This document shows positions 1 through 8,549 of a stretch of 48,519 nucleotides of DNA, piece by piece (position 1 is the stretch's first letter; each line of letters opens with the position of its first letter). The stretch spans positions 1 to 48,519 of the forward strand of contig NZ_BFAV01000112.1 in assembly GCF_002933875.1 (NCBI RefSeq), in the 5' to 3' direction. The position numbers and the translations under genes are program-made. The notes under the pieces are model-generated. The model saw nothing but the letters and a program-made list of their open reading frames with translations, made no database searches and was not told the origin of the DNA. The DNA is from Desulfocucumis palustris. GTDB taxonomy: Bacteria; Bacillota; Desulfotomaculia; Desulfotomaculales; Desulfocucumaceae.

Positions 1-96
1 CACCGTCCCCATGCCACACCGTCCCCATGCCACACCGTCCCCATGCCACACCGTCCCCATGCCACACCGTCCCCATGCCACACCGTCCCCATGCCA
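1..96. repeat. 16-bp tandem repeat, six copies
   Basis: Six exact head-to-tail copies of CACCGTCCCCATGCCA start at the first base, so the array may continue outside the window. A degraded continuation (TACTGTCATG) follows before the first lipoprotein gene. The core GTCCCCATG recurs singly or in both orientations near 16.4, 17.3, 22.85, 43.7 and 45.0 kb, so this looks like a local amplification of a dispersed palindromic repeat. Confidence 0.95.
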
Positions 97-126
97 TACT
101 GTCATGTTTCTGATGGAGTGATTTAG

Positions 127-753
127 ATGAGAAGACTCTTTTCTTTATTTACTTTGTTGATAATATTAACCATGTTTTTGAGTGGTTGTAATACCAATGA
201 GAATAAAGCTAATAGCAATAAAGGGATTGTGTATATATATCCTTCCAATCTATTTAAAGGTGATACCAAAATATTACAGCCCCATTTAGACATTATTGGT
301 GGCTGCGTAAAAATACAATACAAAGGAACAAAGAAATTCATTGGAACTTCAATTGAGCTTTGGGAAAACGGGAAAATAAAATCAACATTAAATCCATTTT
401 ATTCAAAAATTGACGGGACTTTTGATGGTGAGGTTTCGGTGTCATTAAGAGACGAAGGGCCGGATAATGCAAGCTCTTCATTTAAGGAAGTAACGGAAAT
501 ATCCCAAAATGGAGGGTACAGCTCTTCGACTTGCATTATCCCTAGATTTAGCTCCTCATATCAATATGGACCAAAAGAACTATCTGGCAGCAAGGAAGTT
601 ACTGATAATGAAGCAACGGCAGTATGGGGCCTGATGGCCGAAAAGGGGGCAACCGCTACATATAGTAACGATGAATCTATTGAGGAAATGGCAAAGAGAG
701 TTGACTGGGCTTTTGTCTTAAAAGTTTCTTTCTCAGATAATACGAAGAATTAG
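127..753 (+). CDS. Putative lipoprotein of unknown function
   Basis: The 208-residue product starts with a positively charged MRR, a hydrophobic stretch and the lipobox LSGC near residue 21, so it should be exported and lipid-anchored at the outer face of the membrane. I recognise no domain in the mature part; it is rich in Ser, Asn and Lys. A GGAG site precedes the ATG. Base composition is AT-rich, unlike the GC-rich Wadjet region downstream. The next gene on the same strand is also a small lipoprotein, 90 bp away, so the two may be co-transcribed and work together at the cell surface, but the sequence does not show a role. Confidence 0.75.
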   Translation: MRRLFSLFTLLIILTMFLSGCNTNENKANSNKGIVYIYPSNLFKGDTKILQPHLDIIGGCVKIQYKGTKKFIGTSIELWENGKIKSTLNPFYSKIDGTFDGEVSVSLRDEGPDNASSSFKEVTEISQNGGYSSSTCIIPRFSSSYQYGPKELSGSKEVTDNEATAVWGLMAEKGATATYSNDESIEEMAKRVDWAFVLKVSFSDNTKN

Positions 754-843
754 TATTTTTGCATATTTAACTTCCATCCATATTATTTAAATTATGAATT
801 GGCTATGTGAGGGCCTTTATTAAGCAGTATCAGGGGTGCTAAA

Positions 844-1263
844 ATGAAAAAATTAATTATTTTATCATTTTTCCTCTTAATGTCAGCATGTTTGTCTTCG
901 GGTTGTGAAGCACCTGAATACGAAATAAAAATCAAAACAGATATAACGAAATATACTCCATTAATGTCCTCAGCAATAGGTATCGGAATGACTCCGCAAT
1001 TTGAGACAAATCAAAAAAATATAAAAGTGCAATATCACTGGACAACCACAAATGGAAGGTTTTTACTTTTCGGGGATAAATGGGACAAAGAGATTGTTAA
1101 TTCAGGAGAAAAAGTAATATGGAGTCCATTGGGAGAGGTTTCAACAGAACCCGATAGTATTATTGTTACATTAAAGGTGGAGGATATTAAAACGGGTAAG
1201 ATGCTGGCCCAAAAAGAACTTACCATAGAAAGAGAGGAAATATTTTATATAGTAAAACCATAA
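844..1263 (+). CDS. Small putative lipoprotein
   Basis: This 139-residue protein has a classical lipoprotein signal: MKK, a hydrophobic core and the lipobox SSGC near residue 21. The mature part is mostly predicted beta: phrases such as VQYHWTTTNGRF and DSIIVTLKVEDIKTGKMLA resemble an immunoglobulin-like or PKD-like sandwich fold, as in extracellular proteins. No catalytic motif is visible. It follows another lipoprotein gene on the same strand. The Ig-like reading is an inference from strand patterning only. Confidence 0.7.
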   Translation: MKKLIILSFFLLMSACLSSGCEAPEYEIKIKTDITKYTPLMSSAIGIGMTPQFETNQKNIKVQYHWTTTNGRFLLFGDKWDKEIVNSGEKVIWSPLGEVSTEPDSIIVTLKVEDIKTGKMLAQKELTIEREEIFYIVKP

Positions 1264-1350
1264 TCAAACTGCTAATGGAATATAAGATCCGGTAGAATTG
1301 ATAACTAAGCATTATTCATATTAGCACACCAACTAAAAAGGGAGATAACT

Positions 1351-1698
1351 ATGAAGGACTTCCCAAAATTCATGAAAAATATAAGAAACCGAATAAAGCA
1401 ATCTTCCCAGTACACAAAAGATATCGAAGGTTATGTTTTCGATGGTGTCGATGGAAGCCAGATGGCTATTTGGACTTGTCACCATGATAGAAATTCAAGT
1501 GAACATGTTCATGATTTTGAAGAATATATTGTTTGTGTTTATGGTCAATATATTATTGCAATGAATGATAATGAAATCACATTAAATCCCGGTAATGAAT
1601 TATATATTCCATCCGGTACTGCCCACAGTGGCAGGTGCATTGCCGGAACAAGAACCATACATGCATTTGGCGCAAAAAGGGCAGAAAGAGAAGGGTAG
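1351..1698 (+). CDS. Small cupin-domain protein
   Basis: A single-domain cupin of 115 residues. Cupin motif 1 is visible as EHVHDFEEYIVCVYG (two histidines and a glutamate as metal ligands) and motif 2 as PSGTAHSGRC (a third histidine), joined by a short loop containing LNPGNELYIP. Such single cupins bind a divalent metal and act as small dioxygenases, isomerases or ligand sensors; the substrate cannot be read from sequence. An AAAGGGAG site lies 6 bases before the ATG. It follows two lipoprotein genes on the same strand but is separated by about 90 bp, so co-transcription is possible rather than shown. Confidence 0.8.
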   Translation: MKDFPKFMKNIRNRIKQSSQYTKDIEGYVFDGVDGSQMAIWTCHHDRNSSEHVHDFEEYIVCVYGQYIIAMNDNEITLNPGNELYIPSGTAHSGRCIAGTRTIHAFGAKRAEREG

Positions 1699-1942
1699 TA
1701 AATAGATATGTTTATTTAAATAAATCGGGTGCTGTGATGCATTTATGTGACTTTTTCATACCATGAAAAAATGGGTCAGAAACTTGTCATGGACCAAACT
1801 TGTTCCCGTGGAAGAATATGTTGAAAAACAGTGATAACCACAGTTATTGGGCCACTCCCGTCTGGTTTTTCAATATCCCAGCCCTTTTACAATCTCGTGA
1901 TCAAGAATTCTTTTGCGCTCTTTCCAATCCGGCATATGCACA

Positions 1943-2168
1943 GTCGCCTATGGTGTCGGCCGCCACCTTGCCTTCCTCGGGCTGGATGGAGGAAGGGCGC
2001 AAATCAAGAGACTCAAAATCCTCAAGCATTTCCCTCAACCGAGTATTTTTTTGCTTGTGATTGCCCAGCAGGGCTGCGCTATTAAAGTCGATATTTCTAA
2101 ATACACCTGTAAATAGTGAAGGATTATCATCTTCTATCCCCCGCAGGGCGATATTGATGCGTAGTCTA
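1943..2168 (-). pseudogene. HsdM-like relic (type I DNA methylase fragment)
   Basis: Reading the minus strand gives about 75 uninterrupted residues including RINIALRGIEDDNP, GVFRNIDFNS, LREMLEDFESLDLRPSS and ending VAADTIGD. This pattern matches the stretch of type I restriction HsdM subunits just before the conserved 'GDAYEYLI' segment and the methylase catalytic domain. The reading frame is lost right after the IGD, so neither the catalytic NPPF/NPPY region nor a start is present. Adjacent minus-strand sequence at 2169-2460 also holds short protein-like runs in more than one frame (for example RKNDILLKRLNTDIATL and LDIPAIDYASI), but I cannot assign them. The whole stretch is a decayed remnant, not a working gene. 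Confidence 0.5.
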
Positions 2169-2713
2169 TGGCAGGAATATCCAACGCCGCCAATGCTTTT
2201 GCGGATATTGATTTTATAGCCGCCACCGAACCCACAATATTGCTGTTTAGCCAGGTAGTACCCCGTTTTTCCAGCAGTCAGGCTATGTAGGCCGGGTAAT
2301 AGTCTTTGAACACGCGAATCACAAAGAGATTGCTTGAAAAACCGTGTTTGCCATATCCCCGGTTATTAGTGTTGCAATGTCCGTATTCAGCCGTTTCAGT
2401 AAAATATCGTTCTTTCGAACGAAATAGTTATTATCAACGGAGGTATGTCTTTTTATTTCCGAAGTGCTTTGTATATCGTTGAAAATTCCTAAATGGTTGG
2501 GCTGAATAAAGTTATATGTTATACCGCTTAAATGGTCCTCGGCTCAAATGGCTCATTCAGAAACGTGCGATTTGGTTGATGTGCCACCTATTGTGTTTTA
2601 TACTTAAAGGCGACCACGTCACCCTTTCCGTCGACTACGCTCCAAAACCGCCCGCAAAAAGACTAGGACTCCCCACTATCAATCAGTGAGAAGCCCTTGT
2701 CTTTCATTATATC

Positions 2714-2758
2714 TGGCAGGGAGCTAGGGATTCGAACCCCAGGCATTTCCTAACCTGG
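2714..2758 (-). other. tRNA 3'-end-like fragment (possible att-site remnant)
   Basis: On the minus strand there is a T-arm with a 5-bp stem around the loop TTCGAAT, followed by a 7-nt acceptor strand (GCTCCCT), a G and an encoded CCA. The matching 5' acceptor strand (AGGGAGC) and D-arm are absent at the expected distance, so this is not a full tRNA. A 5-bp inverted repeat (CCAGG/CCTGG, 2739-2758) just 5' of the T-arm could be a variable arm. Integrating elements often duplicate tRNA 3' ends, and the position between an HsdM relic and a defence operon fits that. Confidence 0.35.
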
Positions 2759-2985
2759 ATACGAAAGATTACAAAGCTCTGGATGAATTACTCCCCTGGC
2801 CTGCTACTTTACCTCCAGTGTGTCGGGGACACAAATTTCCCCAGCGATGAAAAACCCGCCCAACATTGGCGGAGGGTTCATGCAACCAATTGGCGAATGG
2901 AGCTTGATTCTATCGTAGTAAACCTTGATGAGCAATCTCTCCCTTTGGTTATCTCCAGTCCCCGACCAGAAAGACACATTCTTTT

Positions 2986-4320
2986 TTAAAGACTGAGCCG
3001 CCGCTGTTTTTCCAGATCCGCCCAGAGCTGGCCGGCCACCTGCTCCTGGTAAGCGGGCTTTTTTGTGCTTAGCATCGCCCAGGCCACCTCGGCCAGTTCC
3101 CCTTCCACCAGCCCCAGCCGGGCAACATCCTTTACCGATAAATTAACCGCTACAGTTCGCAAGGCAAGAGCCGTCCGGTAATCTTCCACACTCATTCTCC
3201 ATAAAATGAGTTCGGGAAAGCGCTGCTTCAGCGCCAGGGCGATGGATATTCCGTTTGAGTCAAAGTCTCCGCCATAGTAGAGCCGGTAACCCACCCCTGC
3301 CAGCCTTTCCATCAGCTGGTAGCCGGCGGCGCTAAGAAACCCGGCGGTACAGACCAGGAGCGGACGTTCATCAAACGGCCAATGCCGCGTCCGATCAGCA
3401 AAAGTTTGAAACACCGATGGATTTTCCAGCACATAGGCTGACCGTTGGTGTGCCTGAAGCCGTTGAAGCCCGCGCACCTCCCGGAGGGGAATCTTCCACC
3501 CGCCGCCTTGATCCGCCATCGACTGGATCACCGGATGCCCGGAATCACGGAAGTTGGCCACCGCCACGTCAGAGGAAATACCGTCCACCTCCAGGCTGGC
3601 CTGGCCCAATTGCAGCCCCCGCCAAACAGACAAGGGCAAATGGCTGCGACCGGGGGCACAACCAAACAACTCCCCTATGGCCGTCAAAAGCAGCTGGCCT
3701 GCCGGCGTCCCCTGGTCAAAGCAGTGGGGATCACCGGTAACCCGGGCGGCAAACATGGCCAGATGAGACTCCCCGGTGGCAGGAAGCACACTTATGGCCA
3801 GGGCTACGTTTTTTGCAGCTGTCACCGCCGCCTCCCGGTCACCGTTCCAGGCTCGTCTGAACCACTTCCCCGACGGGGTATCCTTTAACAGGCCCTCAAG
3901 CCAGGAAAGAACGGTTGCACTGCCTGCAAAAGCCATCCGCAGCCGTTGATGCTCCCGGGTCAGAGCTTCCACCAGAACAGTCTCCCTGTCTGCCCTGGTA
4001 TGAAAGGAGCCCACGTCCACCTCCAGCACCGAGAACAAATCGGCCCCATATTCCCTTAATCTTTCGTGCAGGTCCAACAGACGAATCCGGGTATGCTTTG
4101 CTCCATTCTTGCCGGCCAGCCGCCGGTGCCCCCAGAAATCAGCCAGCGCCTTTCGCTCGGCAACAGAAAGATTTAGATGAATAACACCGCGCAAGGCAGC
4201 CGGGTTCCCCCGCAGTTCCTCCAGTGACCGGCCGGATCTCTCCAGTAATGCCTGCGCTTGATCCAATAAAAACCCTATCCCGGCCGCCCTCATCCGGCGG
4301 GCTATGACCATTGCATCCAT
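2986..4320 (-). CDS. jetD: JetD, Wadjet type II Toprim nuclease (DUF2399 family, TIGR02679)
   Basis: The 444-residue product is the nuclease subunit of a Wadjet SMC-type defence system, which cuts circular plasmid DNA after loop extrusion by JetABC (family knowledge). The C-terminal Toprim-like domain is visible: the catalytic glutamate in VLENPSVF (E299), the strand LLVCTAGFLSAAG, then YYGGDFDSNGISIA with the DxD pair D352/D354. The N-terminal part fits the DUF3323-type arm that precedes DUF2399. Length is normal for the family. Its ATG overlaps the stop of jetC as TAATG, so the two are translationally coupled. It is the last gene of the operon. Confidence 0.93.
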   Translation of the reverse strand: MDAMVIARRMRAAGIGFLLDQAQALLERSGRSLEELRGNPAALRGVIHLNLSVAERKALADFWGHRRLAGKNGAKHTRIRLLDLHERLREYGADLFSVLEVDVGSFHTRADRETVLVEALTREHQRLRMAFAGSATVLSWLEGLLKDTPSGKWFRRAWNGDREAAVTAAKNVALAISVLPATGESHLAMFAARVTGDPHCFDQGTPAGQLLLTAIGELFGCAPGRSHLPLSVWRGLQLGQASLEVDGISSDVAVANFRDSGHPVIQSMADQGGGWKIPLREVRGLQRLQAHQRSAYVLENPSVFQTFADRTRHWPFDERPLLVCTAGFLSAAGYQLMERLAGVGYRLYYGGDFDSNGISIALALKQRFPELILWRMSVEDYRTALALRTVAVNLSVKDVARLGLVEGELAEVAWAMLSTKKPAYQEQVAGQLWADLEKQRRLSL

Positions 4321-7300
4321 TACGCGCCCAACTCCTCTTTCTTACCGACAACACACATTTGTGCGGCCTGGCCGGACAATTCAAAGGGATCTGTCACCCT
4401 CTGTCCGTCCCAAAGACTCGGATAGGCGGTGTGGGTGGTGCCGGAGAGGTACATCTGGTAGCTCATAACAGCCGGCAACTGGTCACTGTAAGGCATATCT
4501 TCGGGAGAAGTTATTATCCAGTTAAGTTTCAACTCATTTAGATAGCGCAGGTATGTTGCCTGGTTCTTTGGGTCAAAGCCCGCAAAAACCTCGTCCAGGA
4601 AAACAATCCGGGGAACATCGGAGTCCCGGGCGGCGTCATAACGGGCCGCCACCCCGGCTATGATGGGCACGGCCAAAGCCCAGGAACGGCCGAACATGCT
4701 CCGGGTTCCAAAGCCCCGGTTTTTTATTGGCTCCGGTTTGTGTCCCGGTTCGTGGCTAAAAAGCCGGAATTCGTACCATCGCCGGTAGTCAAGGGTTATC
4801 TGGATGGCTTCCAGATAACCCACGGTCCGGTTCTGGGCCTGGGCCTCCCGCCTAGCCCGCTCCACCTCGTCCCGGATCAGCTTTGCCAGTTGGTGCCGCT
4901 GCTCACCTGTCAGCCAATTAACGCCCACCAGGTTCAGTTCGTCAAGCGCCCGACCCACCCGGACACCCGGCACCGAGTCTGCCTGGAAATCCAGTTTGAA
5001 GGAAAAGTAAGCCCCGCTGGATGATTTCAGCCCTTCTAGTTTCCGGTTCATTATTATACGAAATTCCATGGCCCCGGCCATCAGATCGATTAACTCATCC
5101 AGGAGGTCGTTACAGATTATTTCTTCGTAGAGGTTCCGCTCCTCAGCGCCAATCAATTTCCGGGTCGTCTCCTGGCGATCAACCAGCCGTTCATATAATT
5201 CCCCGGGCATCAGTTCCCGGCGCGCCTCGTCAAAAAAAACGATTCGGTCAAAGGTCTTACTGTGAGTAGGCCGATACTCGATCAATTCGTCGGCCACCTT
5301 TTGAAACCACTTCATCAACTCGGTCTTTCGCTCATCAATGGCTTCCTGCAAGTCGGTGATATTATCCACCAGATTGGGAAGCATTCGTAAAGAACCGGGC
5401 TTATGCTCGGCTTCAGACGTCAAACGGCCGGCTTCCGCCGCAAAGTCCGGGTGCAGGGAGAGCCGCTCCAGCAAAAGGCTCCGCTTCTCATCCCGCAATT
5501 GTTTAGCGGTCCGCACTTCCGGTTCCAAATATGCCAACTGCTGCACTGCCGCCTCGTATTGGCCCTTTTGTCCAATTTTATCTTCTTTGGCAGCTTCTAT
5601 TTCTCTTTCCAGTTGCTGAATCTGATCCTCCAGCCGCTGGCGGGCGGCAAGGGCCACGGCTATATCAGGGTCCTGAATCCGTTGTTTAAGCGCCGTTACC
5701 TCAGCCTTAACGGCCAAATATTCCCTCTCCGCAGCTAACTGCTGATTCTTCCAATCCTTGCGCGACCCTTCAAGTTTTTTTATCTGCTCACTTTTATACC
5801 GGTATTGCTTCATCCATTGCTCCAAGCTCCCGTACAATTGGGTCAGCGCGCTTATGCCTTGAGAAAACTCCTTCAAACCATCAACCAAACGATCAAGTCC
5901 GTCCCCGTTAAGTTCCCCGGCAAAAGGCGCCCGGCGCACCGCTTCCCGGTAAAGGGCCTGTGCAGCCTCGAAGTCCCGCCTGGCGGCGTCGGCCATAGGC
6001 CTGGCGGCATCCACCGCTTGCTTTGCCTTTTGTGCGGCATCCCGGGCGCTCTCCAGGTTATGAATAGCTTTGAAAAGGGCCTGCCACAGCAGTTGGTCCA
6101 ACCGGTCCAAAGCTCGGTCCACCGCCTCCAGCGAAATCCGGTACAATTCAGACTCGGCCAAGACCCCCATCCGCATATCTTCCGCCGACTGTTTAGCCTC
6201 CTGAAGGAGGTTAATCCGCTCAGCAAGGGCCTGCTGCCGGCGGAGGGCGCCGACCAGACCGGGCGTTTCCCGCATCCAGGGCGCCACTTGTCCCTCCGCC
6301 AAACCATGCCGCCAGCGTCCGTCCGGGGCCACCCAGTGGTCGCCCTGCCCAACGCCCCAGCCGATGGCCGCCAGGGCCGCATCGGCAATCCCCGGCGCGC
6401 ATTCCTCCGATTCCATCACCGTGGCCAGTGACGGGCCTGTCACTGGCCGGGAAGACCAAAGCCAGGCATCGGCTAAAGGCGCGTCTCCGGCTGGGACAAC
6501 CAGATCCAGCACCCCAGCCTCCAATAAGGCAGCTTCCACCAGGGCGGCCACCTCCGGATCGATGCCCGGACGAAAGCGAACCAACTCATAAAGCGGTTTG
6601 ACATCATTTACCTCCGTCCGGGCGGCGTCCCGGATGACCGAGCGGGACGGCCGGAAACCTTTTTCAGCCAGCCCGCGAACCTCCTCATCCAGCCGGTCAA
6701 TCTCCCGGCCAATGACCTCTGCCCGCGCCAACACCCTTTGCCGAGCGGACTGCAGTTCCGAACGCCTCTCCCCGGCATATGCCCGGAGCGGCTGCAACAG
6801 ATCATGATGGCCCTGGTCAGGAACCGTCTGCAAATCCAACACCGCGCCCCGCACAGCTGCCAGCCGATAATCCGGCAATTCCAATTCCGGGTGGATGTCC
6901 TGCCACTTCTCCAGAGACTCCACCAGCCGCTCCTTTTCCTCCGCCAATTGGTCCCCGGCCCGGTTCACATTGTCCACCGCCATCTGCCATTCCCCGCGCA
7001 GGCCGTCCAAAATCCCTTCCTGTTGCTGAAAATCCCTTTCCCTGTCCATCATCACCCTCAGGCTATCAAGAACAGTGCGGCACCGCTCCGCCATATCCTG
7101 ACTCTTCTCGATCAGGCAGGCGGAGTCCGGCGCTGCAGCGTGAGCCTGGTCGGAAGGTTCGGACGGGTCCAATGTCAGAGTGTGGTCCCGGGCCTCCCGC
7201 AGCACCTCCCCGGCCTCGGTCCAACTCAAGCCGTGGGCGACCCGGATGTGCTCGTCCAGGCGAAGGACAATGCGGCGGCGGTTGTTATTGAATTCCGTTT

Positions 7301-8549
7301 GGATATGACTGAGATCGCTGTTGGCCTCATCAATCTCTTTGGTAATCCTGCCCAGATTTTCACCGGTTATCAGGTAGTTTTTTCCAGTACTTTCTTCCCG
7401 GCTCCGGGCTTGCTTGAGCTGTGCGGGCAGTTCCGCCACGTCCACCCGCTGGGCGGTCAGTTCCGACCCGGCCAGTGACATGGCTGTTTTCTTTTCCCGG
7501 ATTTTGTTATCCAATCCGTCGACGGCCGTCCGGGCCTCATCCCGCTGATTTTCGGCCTTTTGAAAGCGTCCCACCACATTGGCATAAGATCCGAGCTGGC
7601 TGCTGTACTCCTGGGCAGCTTGCTGCACCAGCACCTCCACAAGCCAGTAGTGACGGCGGTCGATCTCCCCGGCCATCTCCGCCTGGTTTTCCAGATCTTT
7701 CAAATTCCGTTGATGAAGCTCAAGGTTATTAATCACCGCCGATAGGTTGTCCATCTGCTCCGCCGGCAGTGGAGGCAGAGATTCCTGCAACAATTGGCAG
7801 ACTTTTTCAGGCCCTTCCTGGGTGGCCTGCACAATTTTGGGCCGGCGCGCCGAAACCAGCGACTCTATCAATGCCCGGTAATCATCATCCTCCATTTTAA
7901 AAAGGTGGTCGTTCACCTGCTGCCGGTAGATGTGGCGCTTGGTGGTTACCACCACGGCATCGGGGGGCACGTCCCCTTCACCATCCACCACCAGTCCCAG
8001 GTCCGGCAATTGCCTGAAGTCCTGTAACCCGAAACAAATACCGTCCTTGTCCCTGACATCGAAATGGCGCCCTAAACGATAGCCGGGAATAATAAAGCCC
8101 CACCACTCCCGAATCTTTCCCTGGACGGCCTGGGAGGCGTCCACTCCCATTCCGATGGTAAGATAACGCCCGTCCCGTTCGCGGCGGAACTCCATGGCCA
8201 CATAACCGACCCGGGCCTTATAGGAAAAAACTTCCGGATTCTCCGGATTATCGTGCTCCTTCCCCAGCAAAAAATAATGAAGATACCGGTCCGGGGAGAG
8301 AGAGGGATCAAGCCTGCGCGGGGTTGTGTCTCCGTCCAACAGTGTTGCGGCCAGCGCCAGCAGGGAAGATTTTCCGCCCTCATTCTGGCCGGTCAGCGCC
8401 ATGTTGCCCAGCCCGGCCTGCAGCTCCTGGTCTTTCCAATGCCACCAATCCCGAAAAATCAGACGGTTGACCGCCCACCCGGTCGGCCCGCCGGGAAGTT
8501 TTTCGGCTATTTCATACATAGTTCCGGTATGTATTCTCAGCAAATCCAT
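4320..8549 (-). CDS. jetC: JetC, Wadjet type II SMC/MukB-like ATPase (TIGR02680)
   Basis: A protein of about 1409 residues with SMC layout. The Walker A motif GQNEGGKSS lies at residues 54-62; a long charged, Gln/Glu/Arg-rich coiled coil (roughly 290-1200) is interrupted near the middle by a hinge-like globular part; Walker B RIVFLDEVFAGFD lies near 1314-1326. It should dimerise and extrude DNA loops with JetA and JetB. The start is the ATG at 8549, which overlaps the jetB stop (TAATG) and has a GAGAGGG site; the upstream TTG at 8570 is less likely. Where an LSGGE-type ABC signature is expected, the sequence reads RSMFGRSWALAVP, so that motif looks degenerate. Confidence 0.95.
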   Translation of the reverse strand: MDLLRIHTGTMYEIAEKLPGGPTGWAVNRLIFRDWWHWKDQELQAGLGNMALTGQNEGGKSSLLALAATLLDGDTTPRRLDPSLSPDRYLHYFLLGKEHDNPENPEVFSYKARVGYVAMEFRRERDGRYLTIGMGVDASQAVQGKIREWWGFIIPGYRLGRHFDVRDKDGICFGLQDFRQLPDLGLVVDGEGDVPPDAVVVTTKRHIYRQQVNDHLFKMEDDDYRALIESLVSARRPKIVQATQEGPEKVCQLLQESLPPLPAEQMDNLSAVINNLELHQRNLKDLENQAEMAGEIDRRHYWLVEVLVQQAAQEYSSQLGSYANVVGRFQKAENQRDEARTAVDGLDNKIREKKTAMSLAGSELTAQRVDVAELPAQLKQARSREESTGKNYLITGENLGRITKEIDEANSDLSHIQTEFNNNRRRIVLRLDEHIRVAHGLSWTEAGEVLREARDHTLTLDPSEPSDQAHAAAPDSACLIEKSQDMAERCRTVLDSLRVMMDRERDFQQQEGILDGLRGEWQMAVDNVNRAGDQLAEEKERLVESLEKWQDIHPELELPDYRLAAVRGAVLDLQTVPDQGHHDLLQPLRAYAGERRSELQSARQRVLARAEVIGREIDRLDEEVRGLAEKGFRPSRSVIRDAARTEVNDVKPLYELVRFRPGIDPEVAALVEAALLEAGVLDLVVPAGDAPLADAWLWSSRPVTGPSLATVMESEECAPGIADAALAAIGWGVGQGDHWVAPDGRWRHGLAEGQVAPWMRETPGLVGALRRQQALAERINLLQEAKQSAEDMRMGVLAESELYRISLEAVDRALDRLDQLLWQALFKAIHNLESARDAAQKAKQAVDAARPMADAARRDFEAAQALYREAVRRAPFAGELNGDGLDRLVDGLKEFSQGISALTQLYGSLEQWMKQYRYKSEQIKKLEGSRKDWKNQQLAAEREYLAVKAEVTALKQRIQDPDIAVALAARQRLEDQIQQLEREIEAAKEDKIGQKGQYEAAVQQLAYLEPEVRTAKQLRDEKRSLLLERLSLHPDFAAEAGRLTSEAEHKPGSLRMLPNLVDNITDLQEAIDERKTELMKWFQKVADELIEYRPTHSKTFDRIVFFDEARRELMPGELYERLVDRQETTRKLIGAEERNLYEEIICNDLLDELIDLMAGAMEFRIIMNRKLEGLKSSSGAYFSFKLDFQADSVPGVRVGRALDELNLVGVNWLTGEQRHQLAKLIRDEVERARREAQAQNRTVGYLEAIQITLDYRRWYEFRLFSHEPGHKPEPIKNRGFGTRSMFGRSWALAVPIIAGVAARYDAARDSDVPRIVFLDEVFAGFDPKNQATYLRYLNELKLNWIITSPEDMPYSDQLPAVMSYQMYLSGTTHTAYPSLWDGQRVTDPFELSGQAAQMCVVGKKEELGA

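Larger units (their letters stand above)
1699..2985. other. Decayed intergenic region
   Basis: About 1.3 kb without an intact gene. It holds the HsdM-like relic (1943-2168), the tRNA-like fragment (2714-2758), a TGTGTC/GACACA inverted repeat (2819-2833) and a CCGCC/GGCGG hairpin near 2870. The short plus-strand ORFs here have no recognisable domain or ribosome site. It reads as the scar of an old integration or restriction locus. Confidence 0.6.

Noticed and set aside
1..96. CRISPR array
   Set aside because: The 16-bp units are directly head to tail with no spacers, and no cas genes are nearby.
2714..2790. A complete tRNA gene
   Set aside because: The 5' acceptor strand and D-arm are absent at the required distance; only the T-arm, 3' acceptor strand and CCA are visible.
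2783..2989. 68-codon plus-strand ORF next to jetD
   Set aside because: It lies in decayed intergenic DNA with inverted repeats and has no recognisable domain or good ribosome site.
5805..7478. Long plus-strand ORFs opposite jetC
   Set aside because: GC-rich coding DNA often leaves antisense frames open; these have Arg/Pro/His-rich compositions, no ribosome sites and no domains.
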